Positions 8,335 to 16,897 of a stretch of DNA of 64,000 bases are shown piece by piece. A program made the position numbers and the translations under genes. Location: the NCBI GenBank assembly GCA_965197385.1, contig CBDANA010000006.1:434001-498000 (forward strand), read 5' to 3'. The notes below the pieces were generated by a model. The model worked only from the letters and a program-made list of their open reading frames with translations. It ran no database searches and had not been told where the DNA came from. Position 1 is the first letter of the stretch; each line of letters starts with the position of its first letter. This DNA comes from G963667915 sp965197385 (GTDB lineage Bacteria; Acidobacteriota; Vicinamibacteria; Vicinamibacterales; UBA823).

Positions 8335-8465
8335 GCCCCGCGGCGCTTGGCGCCCCCCGGCCCTGGTCTGATGTGAACCCATGGGTCGGGGCATCCGGCG
8401 TCCTCGCGCTTCTCGTGTTCCTGCCCTTCGTCGCGCTGATGTTCGCCGTCCAGGTCACAAAGTAG
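8331..8465 (+). pseudogene. fbpB: Iron(III) ABC permease, N-terminal stub
   Basis: A TTG start at 8331 overlaps the fbpA stop. The frame reads SPAALGAPRPWSDVNPWVG, then GVLALLVFLPFVALMFAVQ, the cytoplasmic tail and first transmembrane helix of an FbpB-type permease. After about 41 codons it ends in VTK and a TAG at the boundary with IS5-like sequence. About 500 residues are missing, so the transporter encoded here is incomplete unless another permease serves it. Confidence 0.7.
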
Positions 8466-9250
8466 TCAATCGAGCCGCCACGGTTCTCTGTCCCGGCCGG
8501 CAGTTTTCCGAGTGCCGAGTAACGCGCGTCCGCCTGACTGACGTCCCCCCGTATGTCGCAAACCGCCGCGCATCGTTGTCCAGGATGGCTTGTTTCAGCC
8601 GCGCCATTTCCTCGTCGCTGCGTCCCGCCGTGGCCGGCACCTCGATCTCTCGCGACGGCGCGTACCAAAGCGCGCGGGCCTTCACCTCATCATCGACAGC
8701 AGTGGTCTATCGATCGTCGGCGAGGGTGAATGGGCGACGGCGAAGCATGGACGTCGCGGCCGCCGGGGCTGGAAGAAGCTCCATCTGGGTGTCGATCCGA
8801 CCGGCGTGATCGTCGCGCACGCCCTCACCGAGGCCACGCTCGATGACGCGACGACTGGCGTCGAGCTGATCGCGGCGGTCAACGACGACATCACGCGGAT
8901 GACCGGGGACGCGGCCTACGACACGGTCGCCTTCTACGAGACGGCCAGTGCGCGGGGCGCGACCGTCGTGGTCCCGCCGGCCAAGACGGCTCGCGTGTCC
9001 CCACGCGGGCCGCGGTCACGCGTTCGTGATCGCACGATCAACACGGTGAAGAGCACCGGACGGTGCCGGTGGAAGAAGACGTCACGCTACCAGCAGCAGG
9101 CCCGCGTTGAGAACGCGTTTTTCCGATACACGTCGATTATCGGCGAGGGCCTGCGAGCCAAGACACCTGGCGGGCGAACGGCCGAGACCCTGCTCGCGTG
9201 CAACATACTCAATACGATGACCGCCATGGGTCGGTGAGGCACCATCGGTT
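8466..9250 (+). mobile_element. IS5-family element remnant
   Basis: The stretch between the permease stub and the polyamine operon carries an IS5-like transposase whose 5' third is not recognisable. A resolvase-type half-site TGTCGCAAACCGCC lies near 8554, so the left part may be a patchwork of elements. I could not define both terminal inverted repeats. Confidence 0.6.
8680..9237 (+). pseudogene. IS5-family transposase, N-terminally truncated
   Basis: The frame carries LHLIIDSSGLSIVGEGEWAT with the first catalytic aspartate, RRGWKKLHLGVDPTGVIVAH, MTGDAAYD with the second aspartate and RVENAFFRYTSIIGEGLRAK with the glutamate. It ends in LLACNILNTMTAMGR, normal for IS5/IS1182-related DDE transposases. 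The N-terminal region of about 90 residues is absent: the open frame reaches back to 8590 but is unlike the family there. The DDE core is present, but the protein is probably inactive. Confidence 0.8.
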
Positions 9251-9337
9251 GGGATGCTGCCGGTCAGTTTCGATTTGTGCACCAACGCCGTTGACCGCCG
9301 CCGCGTTCGGTGCCCGTCGCCGGCCCATTATGACGCG

Positions 9338-10171
9338 TCACGTCCGCACCGCACCTCTCGATCGCCGCCGCAGCCACTCGACCGTGAACAGCAGCAGCAC
9401 CGCGAAGACGATCAAGAACGTCGCGACGGCCAAGATGGCCGGGCTGATCTGTTCGCGGATGCCGGCCCACATCTGACGCGGGATGGTGCGCTGGTCCTCG
9501 CCCGCCATGAACAGCACCACCACTACCTCGTCGAACGAGGCCGCAAAGGCGAACAGCGCGCCGGAGAGCACACCGGGTGCGATCAGCGGCAATTGCACGC
9601 AGCGGAAGGTGCGCAGCGGTCCGGCGCCGAGGCTGGCGGCGGCGCGCGTCAGGTTCGTATCGAAGGTGGACAGCGTCGCCGTCACCGTAATGACAACGAA
9701 CGGCGTGCCAAGCGCGGCGTGGGCCAGGATCAGCCCGAGATGCGTCTGCGACAGGCCGAGCGTCGAATAGAAGAAGAACATCCCGGCCGCCGAGACAATC
9801 AACGGCGTCACCATCGGCGAGATGAGCAACGCCATCGCGGCGCGGCGCGCCGGCATGGCGCGGCGCGCCAGCCCCAACGAGGCGAGGGTGCCGAGTAACG
9901 TCGCCAGCACCGTGGCCGCGAGACCAATCAACAGACTGTTGCCGAGCGCGCGCGTCCACGCGTCGTTCTCGACGATCTCCCGGTACCACCGTAGCGAGTA
10001 CGCGTCCGGATCGAAGCGCAGCATTCCGTCGGTGAAGGTGAAGTACGGCTCGGCGTTGAAGCTGAGCGGCACGATCACCAGGATCGGGGCCACCAGAAAC
10101 ACGAAGATCAGCGCACAGGCCGCCAGATAGACGGTTCGTCCGATGCGCGGCCCGGTTGCAGTCACCGTCAT
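9338..10171 (-). CDS. potC: Polyamine-type ABC transporter permease (PotC-like)
   Basis: A 277-residue inner-membrane protein with six predicted helices. It starts MTVTATGPRIGRTVYLAACA, with a periplasmic loop containing TFTDGMLRFDPDAYSLRWYR and the EAA motif AAASLGAGPLRTFRCVQLPL. The loop phrase ending SLRWYREI is typical of PotC/PotI spermidine/putrescine permeases. It is the last gene of a four-gene operon, 7 bases after potB. Its C-terminal end is close to the IS5 remnant but complete. Confidence 0.88.
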   Translation of the reverse strand: MTVTATGPRIGRTVYLAACALIFVFLVAPILVIVPLSFNAEPYFTFTDGMLRFDPDAYSLRWYREIVENDAWTRALGNSLLIGLAATVLATLLGTLASLGLARRAMPARRAAMALLISPMVTPLIVSAAGMFFFYSTLGLSQTHLGLILAHAALGTPFVVITVTATLSTFDTNLTRAAASLGAGPLRTFRCVQLPLIAPGVLSGALFAFAASFDEVVVVLFMAGEDQRTIPRQMWAGIREQISPAILAVATFLIVFAVLLLFTVEWLRRRSRGAVRT

Positions 10172-10178
10172 GCTTAGC

Positions 10179-11375
10179 TCACCCCAGCCGCATGCGCTCC
10201 ACGCCGACCAGGCGGTCGTAGAGCAGATAGAGCACGGCCACCAATGCCAGCAGGATCCCGCTCAGTGCCCCGGCGAGGCCCCAGTTCAACGACGTCTGCA
10301 TGTGGTACGCGATGAAGTTGGAGATCAGCTGGCCGCTCTGGCCACCAACCAGCGCCGGGGTGATGTAGTAGCCAATTGCCAGAATGAACACCAGCAGCGA
10401 CCCCGCACCCACGCCCGGCAGCGTCTGCGGCCAGTAGACGCGCCGGAACGCGTGCGGAAAGCTGGCCCCCAGCGAGGCGGCGGCGCTCATCTGCTGCAGC
10501 GGTATGGTGCGCATGACCGAGTAGAGCGGCAGCACCATGAACGGCAGCAGCACGTGGGTCATCGCCACCACCGTGCCGGTCATGTTGTAGATCATGGCAA
10601 TTCGGCCGTCATCGCCGACCAGCCCGAGCGCGACCAGCAGGTCGTTGATGACGCCCTGGGTCTGCAGTAACACGATCCAAGACGTGGTCCGGACCAGCAG
10701 CGACGTCCAGAACGGCACCAGCACGAGCGCCAGCAGCAGGCCCGCGCGGCGCGGCGGCGCGTGGGCTATCAGATGGGCCACTGGATAGCCGAGCAGCAGG
10801 CACAGCGCCGTGATACCCAGACTCACGACGATGGTGCGCCAGAACAGCGCCAGATAGATGCGGCGGTCCTCAGGCTGACGGGCGACGGAGCCGTCCGGTA
10901 GGCGCTGCAGATCGACGGCGTTCAGGTAATGCCGCACCGTTAGGCGGTCGCCGGCCGTGCGTATCGCGTGCCACGTTCGCGCGTCGCCCCAATCTGCGTC
11001 GATGGCGATGAGCGCCTCACGCCACGGGCCCGCTTCGACTTCCCGCAGCCGCTGCACACTGCGCACCAGAACGCTCCGCAACCCTCCCTGCACGCGGTTG
11101 ACCCGGCTGGCGATCCGTCCGAGCGTGCGCTCCTCGCGCGCGTGCAGTAGTTCGCGCACCGCGGCGGTATACACAGTCTCGGGCGGCGTGTCCTCGCCGT
11201 CCCACGTGCGCAGCGCGGCCAGCGTTTCCGGCAGCGCGTCGGCCACCACCGGGTCGTAGACGCTGCGCACCAGCATCGTCGCCACTGGCGCGACGAACGA
11301 AACGACAATGAACGCCACCAGCGGCAGCACCAGCCCCGCGGCCCGCAGCCACGGGCGGCTCAGCGGGCCAGCCAT
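10179..11375 (-). CDS. potB: Polyamine-type ABC transporter permease (PotB-like), long form
   Basis: A 398-residue permease, about 100 residues longer than classical PotB. After the first helix (LVLPLVAFIVVSFVAPVATM, about residues 12-32) there is a large hydrophilic insertion to about residue 180, then the usual five helices with AAASLGASFPHAFRRVYWPQ as the EAA loop. Similar long PotB-like permeases occur in polyamine-type systems. The start at 11375 overlaps the binding-protein stop by 16 bases, indicating coupling. Substrate cannot be fixed from sequence: putrescine, spermidine or an organic acid are possible. Confidence 0.86.
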   Translation of the reverse strand: MAGPLSRPWLRAAGLVLPLVAFIVVSFVAPVATMLVRSVYDPVVADALPETLAALRTWDGEDTPPETVYTAAVRELLHAREERTLGRIASRVNRVQGGLRSVLVRSVQRLREVEAGPWREALIAIDADWGDARTWHAIRTAGDRLTVRHYLNAVDLQRLPDGSVARQPEDRRIYLALFWRTIVVSLGITALCLLLGYPVAHLIAHAPPRRAGLLLALVLVPFWTSLLVRTTSWIVLLQTQGVINDLLVALGLVGDDGRIAMIYNMTGTVVAMTHVLLPFMVLPLYSVMRTIPLQQMSAAASLGASFPHAFRRVYWPQTLPGVGAGSLLVFILAIGYYITPALVGGQSGQLISNFIAYHMQTSLNWGLAGALSGILLALVAVLYLLYDRLVGVERMRLG

Positions 11376-12481
11376 GCGCTGAAACGCTCGTTCATCTCGT
11401 CTGCGTGGTCGCTCCACCATTCCCAGTCGTTCTGTAGGACGCGGACGCTGTTCGCGGGGTTCAGAGGCATGTGCGGATCCATGTCGATGCCGACCTCTGC
11501 GTGGTTGCCGATGAGCGGCAGGCCCGAACGGCGCGCGGGGCTGTAGGCGATGTAGTGACCGACCGCGGCCATCGATTCGGCGGTGGAGGCGAAGCGGACG
11601 AGCGCCAAGGCCGCCTCGAGGTTCGGCGTGCCGGCGACGATCGCCAGCGGGCCGACATCGAGGATCTGGCCGTCCCAGACGATGACGAACGGCTGGCGTT
11701 CCAGCGCCTGCGCGTTGAAGATCCGGCCGTTGTAGGCTGTGCTCATCATCACCTCTCCGTCGGCCAGCATCTGCGGCGGCTGCGCGCCGGCCTCCCACCA
11801 GACCACGTGGTCCTTGATAAGGTCGAGCTTGCGGAAGGCCCGATCCACGCCCGAGGGCGTGTCGAGCGTGGCGTACACCTCGTCGAGCGGCACGCCGTCG
11901 GCAATCAGCGCGAACTCCAGATTTGCATGCGGCACGCGGCGCATCCCGCGGCGGCCCGGAAAGCGCTCTAGATCGAAGAAGTCGGCCATTGTCGCCGGCG
12001 GCTCACCTGCAATGCGTTCCGGGTTGTAGGCGTAGACCGTGGAGTAGAACAGGATGCCCACGGCGCATTCGAACAGCGACCCCGGCAGGAAGTCCTCCAT
12101 TGCCGGCGCGCCGTCTGGCCCCGGCGGCAACGCGGCGCTGTCGATACGCTCCAGAATGCCCTCGTCGCAGCCGCTCACCGCGTCGGCCGTCTCCAGATCG
12201 ACGACGTCCCAGTGAACGTTGCCGGTCTCGACCTGCGCCCGCACCTGCGCAAGCCCGCCGTTGTAATCCTCGATGCGGATGTCAATGTCGGTCTCGGCCG
12301 CGAACGGCTCCAGATACCCCTTGTCGATGGCGTGCGCGTAGGAGCCGCCCCAGGAGACCATGGTCAGCGACTCGCGGCGCGGGCCGCCGCAGCCCGCCGC
12401 CAGCACGACCAGCGTCGCCAGGACGGACAGCAGCGCCGTGGCAGCCGGCACCGCCCGCGCGCGCCGCCACCGCCGGCTCAC
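11360..12481 (-). CDS. potD: Polyamine-type ABC transporter substrate-binding lipoprotein
   Basis: A 373-residue protein with a GTG start overlapping the potA stop by 4 bases. The N terminus ends in a lipobox, VVLAAGC, so it is a lipoprotein rather than free periplasmic. The sequence LTMVSWGGSYAHAIDKGYLE, YNGGLAQVRAQVETGNVHWD and later GRIFNAQALERQ place it in the PotD/PotF extracellular solute-binding family. It binds substrate and passes it to PotBC. A longer open frame extends to 12766 but that part is antisense-like potA sequence. Confidence 0.86.
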   Translation of the reverse strand: MSRRWRRARAVPAATALLSVLATLVVLAAGCGGPRRESLTMVSWGGSYAHAIDKGYLEPFAAETDIDIRIEDYNGGLAQVRAQVETGNVHWDVVDLETADAVSGCDEGILERIDSAALPPGPDGAPAMEDFLPGSLFECAVGILFYSTVYAYNPERIAGEPPATMADFFDLERFPGRRGMRRVPHANLEFALIADGVPLDEVYATLDTPSGVDRAFRKLDLIKDHVVWWEAGAQPPQMLADGEVMMSTAYNGRIFNAQALERQPFVIVWDGQILDVGPLAIVAGTPNLEAALALVRFASTAESMAAVGHYIAYSPARRSGLPLIGNHAEVGIDMDPHMPLNPANSVRVLQNDWEWWSDHADEMNERFSAWLAR

Positions 12482-13602
12482 GGCGCGGCCTCCTGGTCGT
12501 CCGCGTCCAGCACGCGGCAATCGGTTGGCGTCCAGCCGATACGTATCCGGTCGCCCTCGATCACCGCGCCATGGCCGACCACGTTCGGGATCTTGACGAT
12601 GAAGTCCGAACTGCCGCACACCCTGACGCGCAACCGGAGGTGGTCGCCCATGAACGTCATGTCCTCGATCTTGGCCTCGAACTCGTTGGTGTACAACCCG
12701 CGTGCGGGCGCGACCGCTACCCGCTCTGGACGGATCGACAGCGTCGTGGCGTCGCCCGGTCCGCACGGGGCCACGCGCAGCGCGCGGACGGTCTCGTCCC
12801 CGACGTCGACATCGCAGATATCGTCCGTGATGCTGGTGACGCGGCCGGATAGGCGGTTGTTATCGCCGATGAAGCGGGCGACGAACGAGCGCTCTGGTTC
12901 CTCGTAGAGGCCTTCCGGCGCGGCGATCTGTTCGATGCGCCCGGCCTGGAACACCGCGACGCGGTCCGACATCACCAGCGCCTCCTGCTGGTCGTGGGTG
13001 ACGTACAGCACGGTGACCCCGAGGTCGCGGTGGATACGCCGGATCTCGTACTGCAGCTCCTCGCGTAAGCGCCGGTCGAGCGCGCCGAGCGGCTCGTCCA
13101 TCAGCACCAGATCCGGCTCGAACACCAGCGCCCGGGCTATCGCCACCCGCTGCTGCTGGCCACCGGAAAGCTGGCTGGGTCGGCGCTGCTCTAGGCCGTC
13201 GAGCCGCACAAGCTGCAGGACACGCTGCACCCGCTCGCGGCGGCGCTCCGGTTCGATCCCGCGCACCTCCAGCGGAAAAGCAAGGTTCTCCCCTACCGTC
13301 ATGTGTGGGAACAGCGCGTAGTTCTGGAACACCATGCCGATGCCCCGCCGTCGGGGCGGCACCTGCTGCACCGCGCGCCCGGCAATACGGATGGTGCCGG
13401 ACGTCGGCGTCTCGAAGCCGGCAAGCATCATCAGGCAGGTGGTCTTGCCGGAGCCCGACGGACCAAGCAGGGTCAGGAACTCGCCCTTGCGGATTTGCAG
13501 GTCGAGGTCGCGCACCACCAGAGTGCGCCTGTCGAAGCTCTTACTGACGCGCTCGAACTCGACGTACGCGTCGTTGCGTGTCGCATGGCTGTCCTGTTCC
13601 AT
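12478..13602 (-). CDS. potA: Polyamine-type ABC transporter ATP-binding protein
   Basis: A 374-residue ATPase: Walker A GPSGSGKT (47-54), FQNYALFPHMTV, signature LSGGQ (145-149), Walker B LVLMDEPLGALD (D169/E170) and a C-terminal TOBE domain with IRPERVAVAP. It is the first gene of the potA-D-B-C operon, all minus strand and overlapping or nearly so. It energises import through PotBC. The upstream 130 bases to the IS30 fragment may hold the promoter, but I see no clear -35/-10 pair. Confidence 0.9.
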   Translation of the reverse strand: MEQDSHATRNDAYVEFERVSKSFDRRTLVVRDLDLQIRKGEFLTLLGPSGSGKTTCLMMLAGFETPTSGTIRIAGRAVQQVPPRRRGIGMVFQNYALFPHMTVGENLAFPLEVRGIEPERRRERVQRVLQLVRLDGLEQRRPSQLSGGQQQRVAIARALVFEPDLVLMDEPLGALDRRLREELQYEIRRIHRDLGVTVLYVTHDQQEALVMSDRVAVFQAGRIEQIAAPEGLYEEPERSFVARFIGDNNRLSGRVTSITDDICDVDVGDETVRALRVAPCGPGDATTLSIRPERVAVAPARGLYTNEFEAKIEDMTFMGDHLRLRVRVCGSSDFIVKIPNVVGHGAVIEGDRIRIGWTPTDCRVLDADDQEAAP

Positions 13603-13731
13603 CTACGGATTTCCTATCGCCCCGGAGGGACTGGCAAATGCCGCTTTCAGTAGCGGCGGCGTCACGAGCGTGGTCAGCATGACACAGACGGCACACTCTG
13701 GTGAATTCAGCCGGTCGACGCAACGCGATGA

Positions 13732-13881
13732 ATGATCACAGTGAGGAGGGATCATGGTCGCGTTCGTCGGGCACCGATGTCGGCACAGGAGAAGGCGGAG
13801 CTGTGGGACCGCTGGCGGCGAGGTGAGTCGCTCGCCAGCATTGCCCGCGCACTCGACCGCGGAGTAGGCGCGCTCCGGCCG
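13732..13881 (+). pseudogene. IS30-type transposase N-terminal fragment
   Basis: The frame reads RAPMSAQEKAELWDRWRRGE and SLASIARALDR, which matches the helix-turn-helix that opens IS30-family transposases. It is cut after about 50 codons by the terminal repeat of the adjacent IS6-like element, and the catalytic core is absent. Confidence 0.5.
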
Positions 13882-14497
13882 GGTACTGTCAAGTTAACTA
13901 GCCTGGACCAGGATGAGGCGAACTAATCAGAGGATCAGGCCGCGGTCACCTCGGCCCACACGGTGAATGATCGTGCTCGCAGTATCCGATGATGAACCGA
14001 CCTGAGCAGGTGCCGACCCACTCGAAACAGATTCTGAATGACACCGTGAACGTGCAAGAACCGCTGGGCGTGGGCAGGTGAGGTGAAGCCGCGCATCTGA
14101 CGCTCCTGTTGGCGCGTAGGCTGATGGGATACTTCGGCGCGATTGTTCGCATAGTGGGTCGTGTTGTGGGTGACACAGGGCATGACGTCACGCTGGGCAA
14201 CTCGGTAGCTGCCCAGCTTGTCGGTCACGAGACGACACGGTTCCTGTCGCTGACTCTTCAAGAGTTTTCGGAAGCATCTCCGCGCCGCACGCCCGTCCCG
14301 ACGGGGTTGGACGCGAAGGTCAATCAGGTCACCGTCTTGGTCCACGGCGCGCCACAGATACTGGCGCTGACCGTTGATCGCGACGAAGACTTCGTCCAGA
14401 AACCACGTATCTCCGAGTCGACCTTGACGTCGCTTCAACCGCCGGGCGTAAATGTGCATCCTGGCATTGTGCCGCGCGGAGAGTTAACCTGACAAAG
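13882..14497 (-). mobile_element. IS6-like element, internally deleted
   Basis: The left end reads GGTACTGTCAAGTTAAC (13882-13898). The right end is the related inverted sequence GTTAACCTGACAAAG (14483-14497), with TGTCA(A/G)GTTAAC conserved. Between them lies an IS6-type transposase missing its N terminus, so the element has lost about 60-70 codons next to its right end. Similar ends occur alone at 21363 and 25885. Confidence 0.7.
13935..14459 (-). pseudogene. IS6-family transposase, N-terminally truncated
   Basis: A 174-residue frame with GRLGDTWFLDEVFVAINGQR (first Asp), LVTDKLGSYRVAQRDVMP (second Asp) and ANNRAEVSHQPTRQQERQMR (Glu), the full DDE set of IS6/IS240 transposases, ending in NLFRVGRHLLRSVHHRILRA. 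The usual N-terminal helix-turn-helix and RYRLSYRDV region is missing. Transposition would need a complete enzyme in trans. Confidence 0.85.
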
Positions 14498-14645
14498 TCA
14501 TCCGTGGCCCTCCCAAACAGCGGCGCCACCTGCACCAGCTGCGAAAAGTCCTGCGCCATCATCAACTTCGAAAACCGCGTGTATCGAGTTCGCCACCAGG
14601 CTCCCCTACATTGAGGACACGCTCGATTTCGTGTAGCTTCTTCAC
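14498..14645 (-). pseudogene. Unidentified coding fragment, truncated and frameshifted
   Basis: From a GTG at 14645 the minus strand reads KKLHEIERVLNVGEPGGELD and, after a one-frame shift, RFSKLMMAQDFSQLVQVAPL followed by FGRATDDF, where the IS6-like end interrupts it. The sequence looks like genuine protein, but I cannot name the family. Its start lies three bases from the oppositely directed GTG of the next gene. Confidence 0.4.
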
Positions 14646-14648
14646 GCC

Positions 14649-15926
14649 GTGCCCTTCTTAACCCTTGAAGACCCGAACGCCAAGATCAAGGGCTCGCGTG
14701 ACCCACTGGGCGTTCAGCCTATCTGGTCGGCGTTCGGTCGGCATGTCGTCACGAACCTCACCACACAGAGCACTTCGGTCCGCGGCTTCACGGTTCTCCT
14801 CCTAGGTCGATACTTCGCGGCTGATCTTGTGGACCGAGGAATAGCCGCTCGGGAAGATGCGCTGGACATCTTCCTCCGCATGGAGCAGGTTGGGGCCTAC
14901 GTGCGGCATGTCGCACATGGCGTCGAGGGAGAGATCCGCGGCATCGAGCGGGTGAAGCGTTTCGTCGACGAACAGAGCGGGAACGTCGTCATTGCCGCCG
15001 ACCGCCGGGGCATGATCCTGTCAGACCAGAAGGTCTATGGCCTCTGGGGTTTGTACTCGGTTCCCGCTCGAACGTCCGGCTTGCTCCCAGACGGTCCGCT
15101 CGATGTAGCTCCAGCTGCCCGCGAGTTCATTGAGCGCAACTACATCGACAAACTGAATGGTTCGGCCACCAAGCTCAGAAAGCTTCTCGCCCGAGGGGGC
15201 AGGCTTCGCACACGCGGCCGGGACGCCCTCTTCTCCGCGCTCGCCCAGATTTTCGATCCACGGTTCAGTGCCGATGAGTTCGAGTTTTACGGTGCCTACC
15301 TGCGAGATGGGCAAGAGGTCTACGGTGCAGAACCAGGTCGACAGGAACGGTTTCGGCAGCTCCTGGAATCGGATACCGAGCTTCCCGAACAGACGGGACG
15401 TGCCGAAATTCTCCACCTCGCAAAACAGGCGAGGAAATGGGATGCAGGCCTCTCGCTCTCCCTAAATCGGATTGGCCATTTGGAAGCCTTTCTCGCTCCG
15501 AGCGCTGCGCTCTTTCAACATGTGCTGGGTCGCCATGGTCAGCGGTTGTCCAGCGTCGCCTCAGAGGTGCGCCGCGTCTGGGGGGCACGCGTGCCGAAGC
15601 TCGACCGGTCAGCGTTTGCCGAGTTGCTGAGCGAGATTCGCTCGACCTCCACGGAGGCCGTCGGCTCCCGAATGGACCAGGTCCACGCGGCCTTGCACGA
15701 CGGAGACTTCGAGACAGCTCTCGAAGAGTTGCTGTCCTGGAACGAGACCGTGATGCAGATGCGTGGCGGTGCACCGTGGGTGCGCATTGGCGACGGGAGG
15801 CACCTCGACGTCAGATACCGGGGCGCCGAGCAGCTCTTACCCGACAAAGACGAGCTGCCCGAGCTGTGGACGAATAGCTACTTTATTGACGCTCTGAAGA
15901 ATGTGACGCAGCAGCTCGCGCACTAA
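14649..15926 (+). CDS. Uncharacterised protein, possible defence gene
   Basis: A 425-residue soluble protein of unknown family with a GTG start; an in-frame TAG lies four codons upstream. It begins PFLTLEDPNAKIKGSRDPLG followed by VQPIWSAFGRHVVTNLTT and is mixed alpha/beta, without signal peptide, membrane helices or an enzyme motif I can identify. Six bases separate it from a phospholipase-D-like gene, so the two are co-transcribed. The neighbourhood (type I restriction genes, toxin-antitoxin pairs, IS debris) suggests defence, but this is guilt by association only. Confidence 0.7.
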   Translation: MPFLTLEDPNAKIKGSRDPLGVQPIWSAFGRHVVTNLTTQSTSVRGFTVLLLGRYFAADLVDRGIAAREDALDIFLRMEQVGAYVRHVAHGVEGEIRGIERVKRFVDEQSGNVVIAADRRGMILSDQKVYGLWGLYSVPARTSGLLPDGPLDVAPAAREFIERNYIDKLNGSATKLRKLLARGGRLRTRGRDALFSALAQIFDPRFSADEFEFYGAYLRDGQEVYGAEPGRQERFRQLLESDTELPEQTGRAEILHLAKQARKWDAGLSLSLNRIGHLEAFLAPSAALFQHVLGRHGQRLSSVASEVRRVWGARVPKLDRSAFAELLSEIRSTSTEAVGSRMDQVHAALHDGDFETALEELLSWNETVMQMRGGAPWVRIGDGRHLDVRYRGAEQLLPDKDELPELWTNSYFIDALKNVTQQLAH

Positions 15927-15931
15927 CGAAC

Positions 15932-16897
15932 ATGCCCTCGACTGTCATCCCCCTCAAGGTGCTCACGGAGCAAGTGGCGGAAGCCATCGCCGGCCGACGT
16001 GTGCGAAGTGCGGTGTTCACGACGTTTAGCTTCGATCCCGGCTTTTTCGAAATCAATATTCTTCCGGTCCTGTTCGACCAGCCATTCAGCCAACCCGATA
16101 AGGTGCGTCGGCTTCAGCTCGAGGACGCGCTTCGCGCCATAGATCACGTGGCCGTGTACTACGATCGGCGGGCGCTCGCTCAGGACGGCGAGCCAGCGCA
16201 ATTGGATTACCGGCGTCTCGACGTCAGTCGCACCACCGGCTATTTCCACCCGAAGGTGGTCTTGCTCCTCGTCGATGATCGTCACGAAGATGAGGAGGCA
16301 ACCCATTCAGACGAGGAAGGTGACGAGCCCATCCGACAGGCGCTCATCGTTACCATTCTCTCAGCCAACCTGACGCGAGCGGGGTGGTGGGAGAACGTCG
16401 AGTGTGCCCACGTTGAGGAGATCAAGGACCGCGACGTCGACGACGAGCGTTGCTCGTTCCGACCTGACCTGCTGTCACTGATTCGGAGAATTCGCCAGTC
16501 AGCCAGTGACTCCGACGACCACACCGCACTAGACGAGATTCGTGAGTTTCTTCTCCGCCGGACCCAACGGAGCCATGTTGGCAAGAACAAGTCGAGCGGC
16601 AAATATCACACCCGCGTGTTCGGAGGACAGAGTCGAGAAACACTGTCTGACTGGTTATGGCAACTCTCTCTCAACACACACGGCCTCAACCTCGAGATCA
16701 TCTCACCGTTTTTCGACCCGCGGTCGCTCCCCTCGAAATCTTCCTTGGCAGGAAGGCCAGCGCGGCAGGCGTCACGGCACCGCGGCCGCCATCGGTGCGG
16801 TCGTTCGGCTTGCTCTTGGCGTGGCGACGGTCATGAGGCCACAGGATCGGCTGACTGGAACTTGCCGGTGACTGCCGTTCCGAACGGCACTCAATAG
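15932..16897 (+). pseudogene. Phospholipase-D-like protein, C-terminally truncated
   Basis: The recognisable part (about residues 1-270) reads VFTTFSFDPGFFEINILPVL, then TTGYFHPKVVLLLVDD and LIVTILSANLTRAGWWENVE. HxK plus SANLT..GW is the pattern of divergent PLD-like domains often found with helicases in defence loci. The second half starts (LNLEIISPFFDP) but after about 16740 the frame becomes arginine-rich nonsense and runs to 16897, overlapping the stop of the convergent hsdR. A second HxK half and any C-terminal domain are missing, so function is probably lost. Confidence 0.65.

Noticed and set aside
8455..8685. Minus-strand frame beginning MKARALWYAPSREIEV, like the start of a zinc alcohol dehydrogenase
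   Set aside because: Only the first dozen residues resemble that family and the rest does not, so I could not support the call.
12482..12766. Upstream extension of the PotD-like frame
   Set aside because: The extension lies inside the potA coding sequence on the same strand in another frame; the GTG overlapping the potA stop, followed by the lipoprotein signal, is the sensible start.
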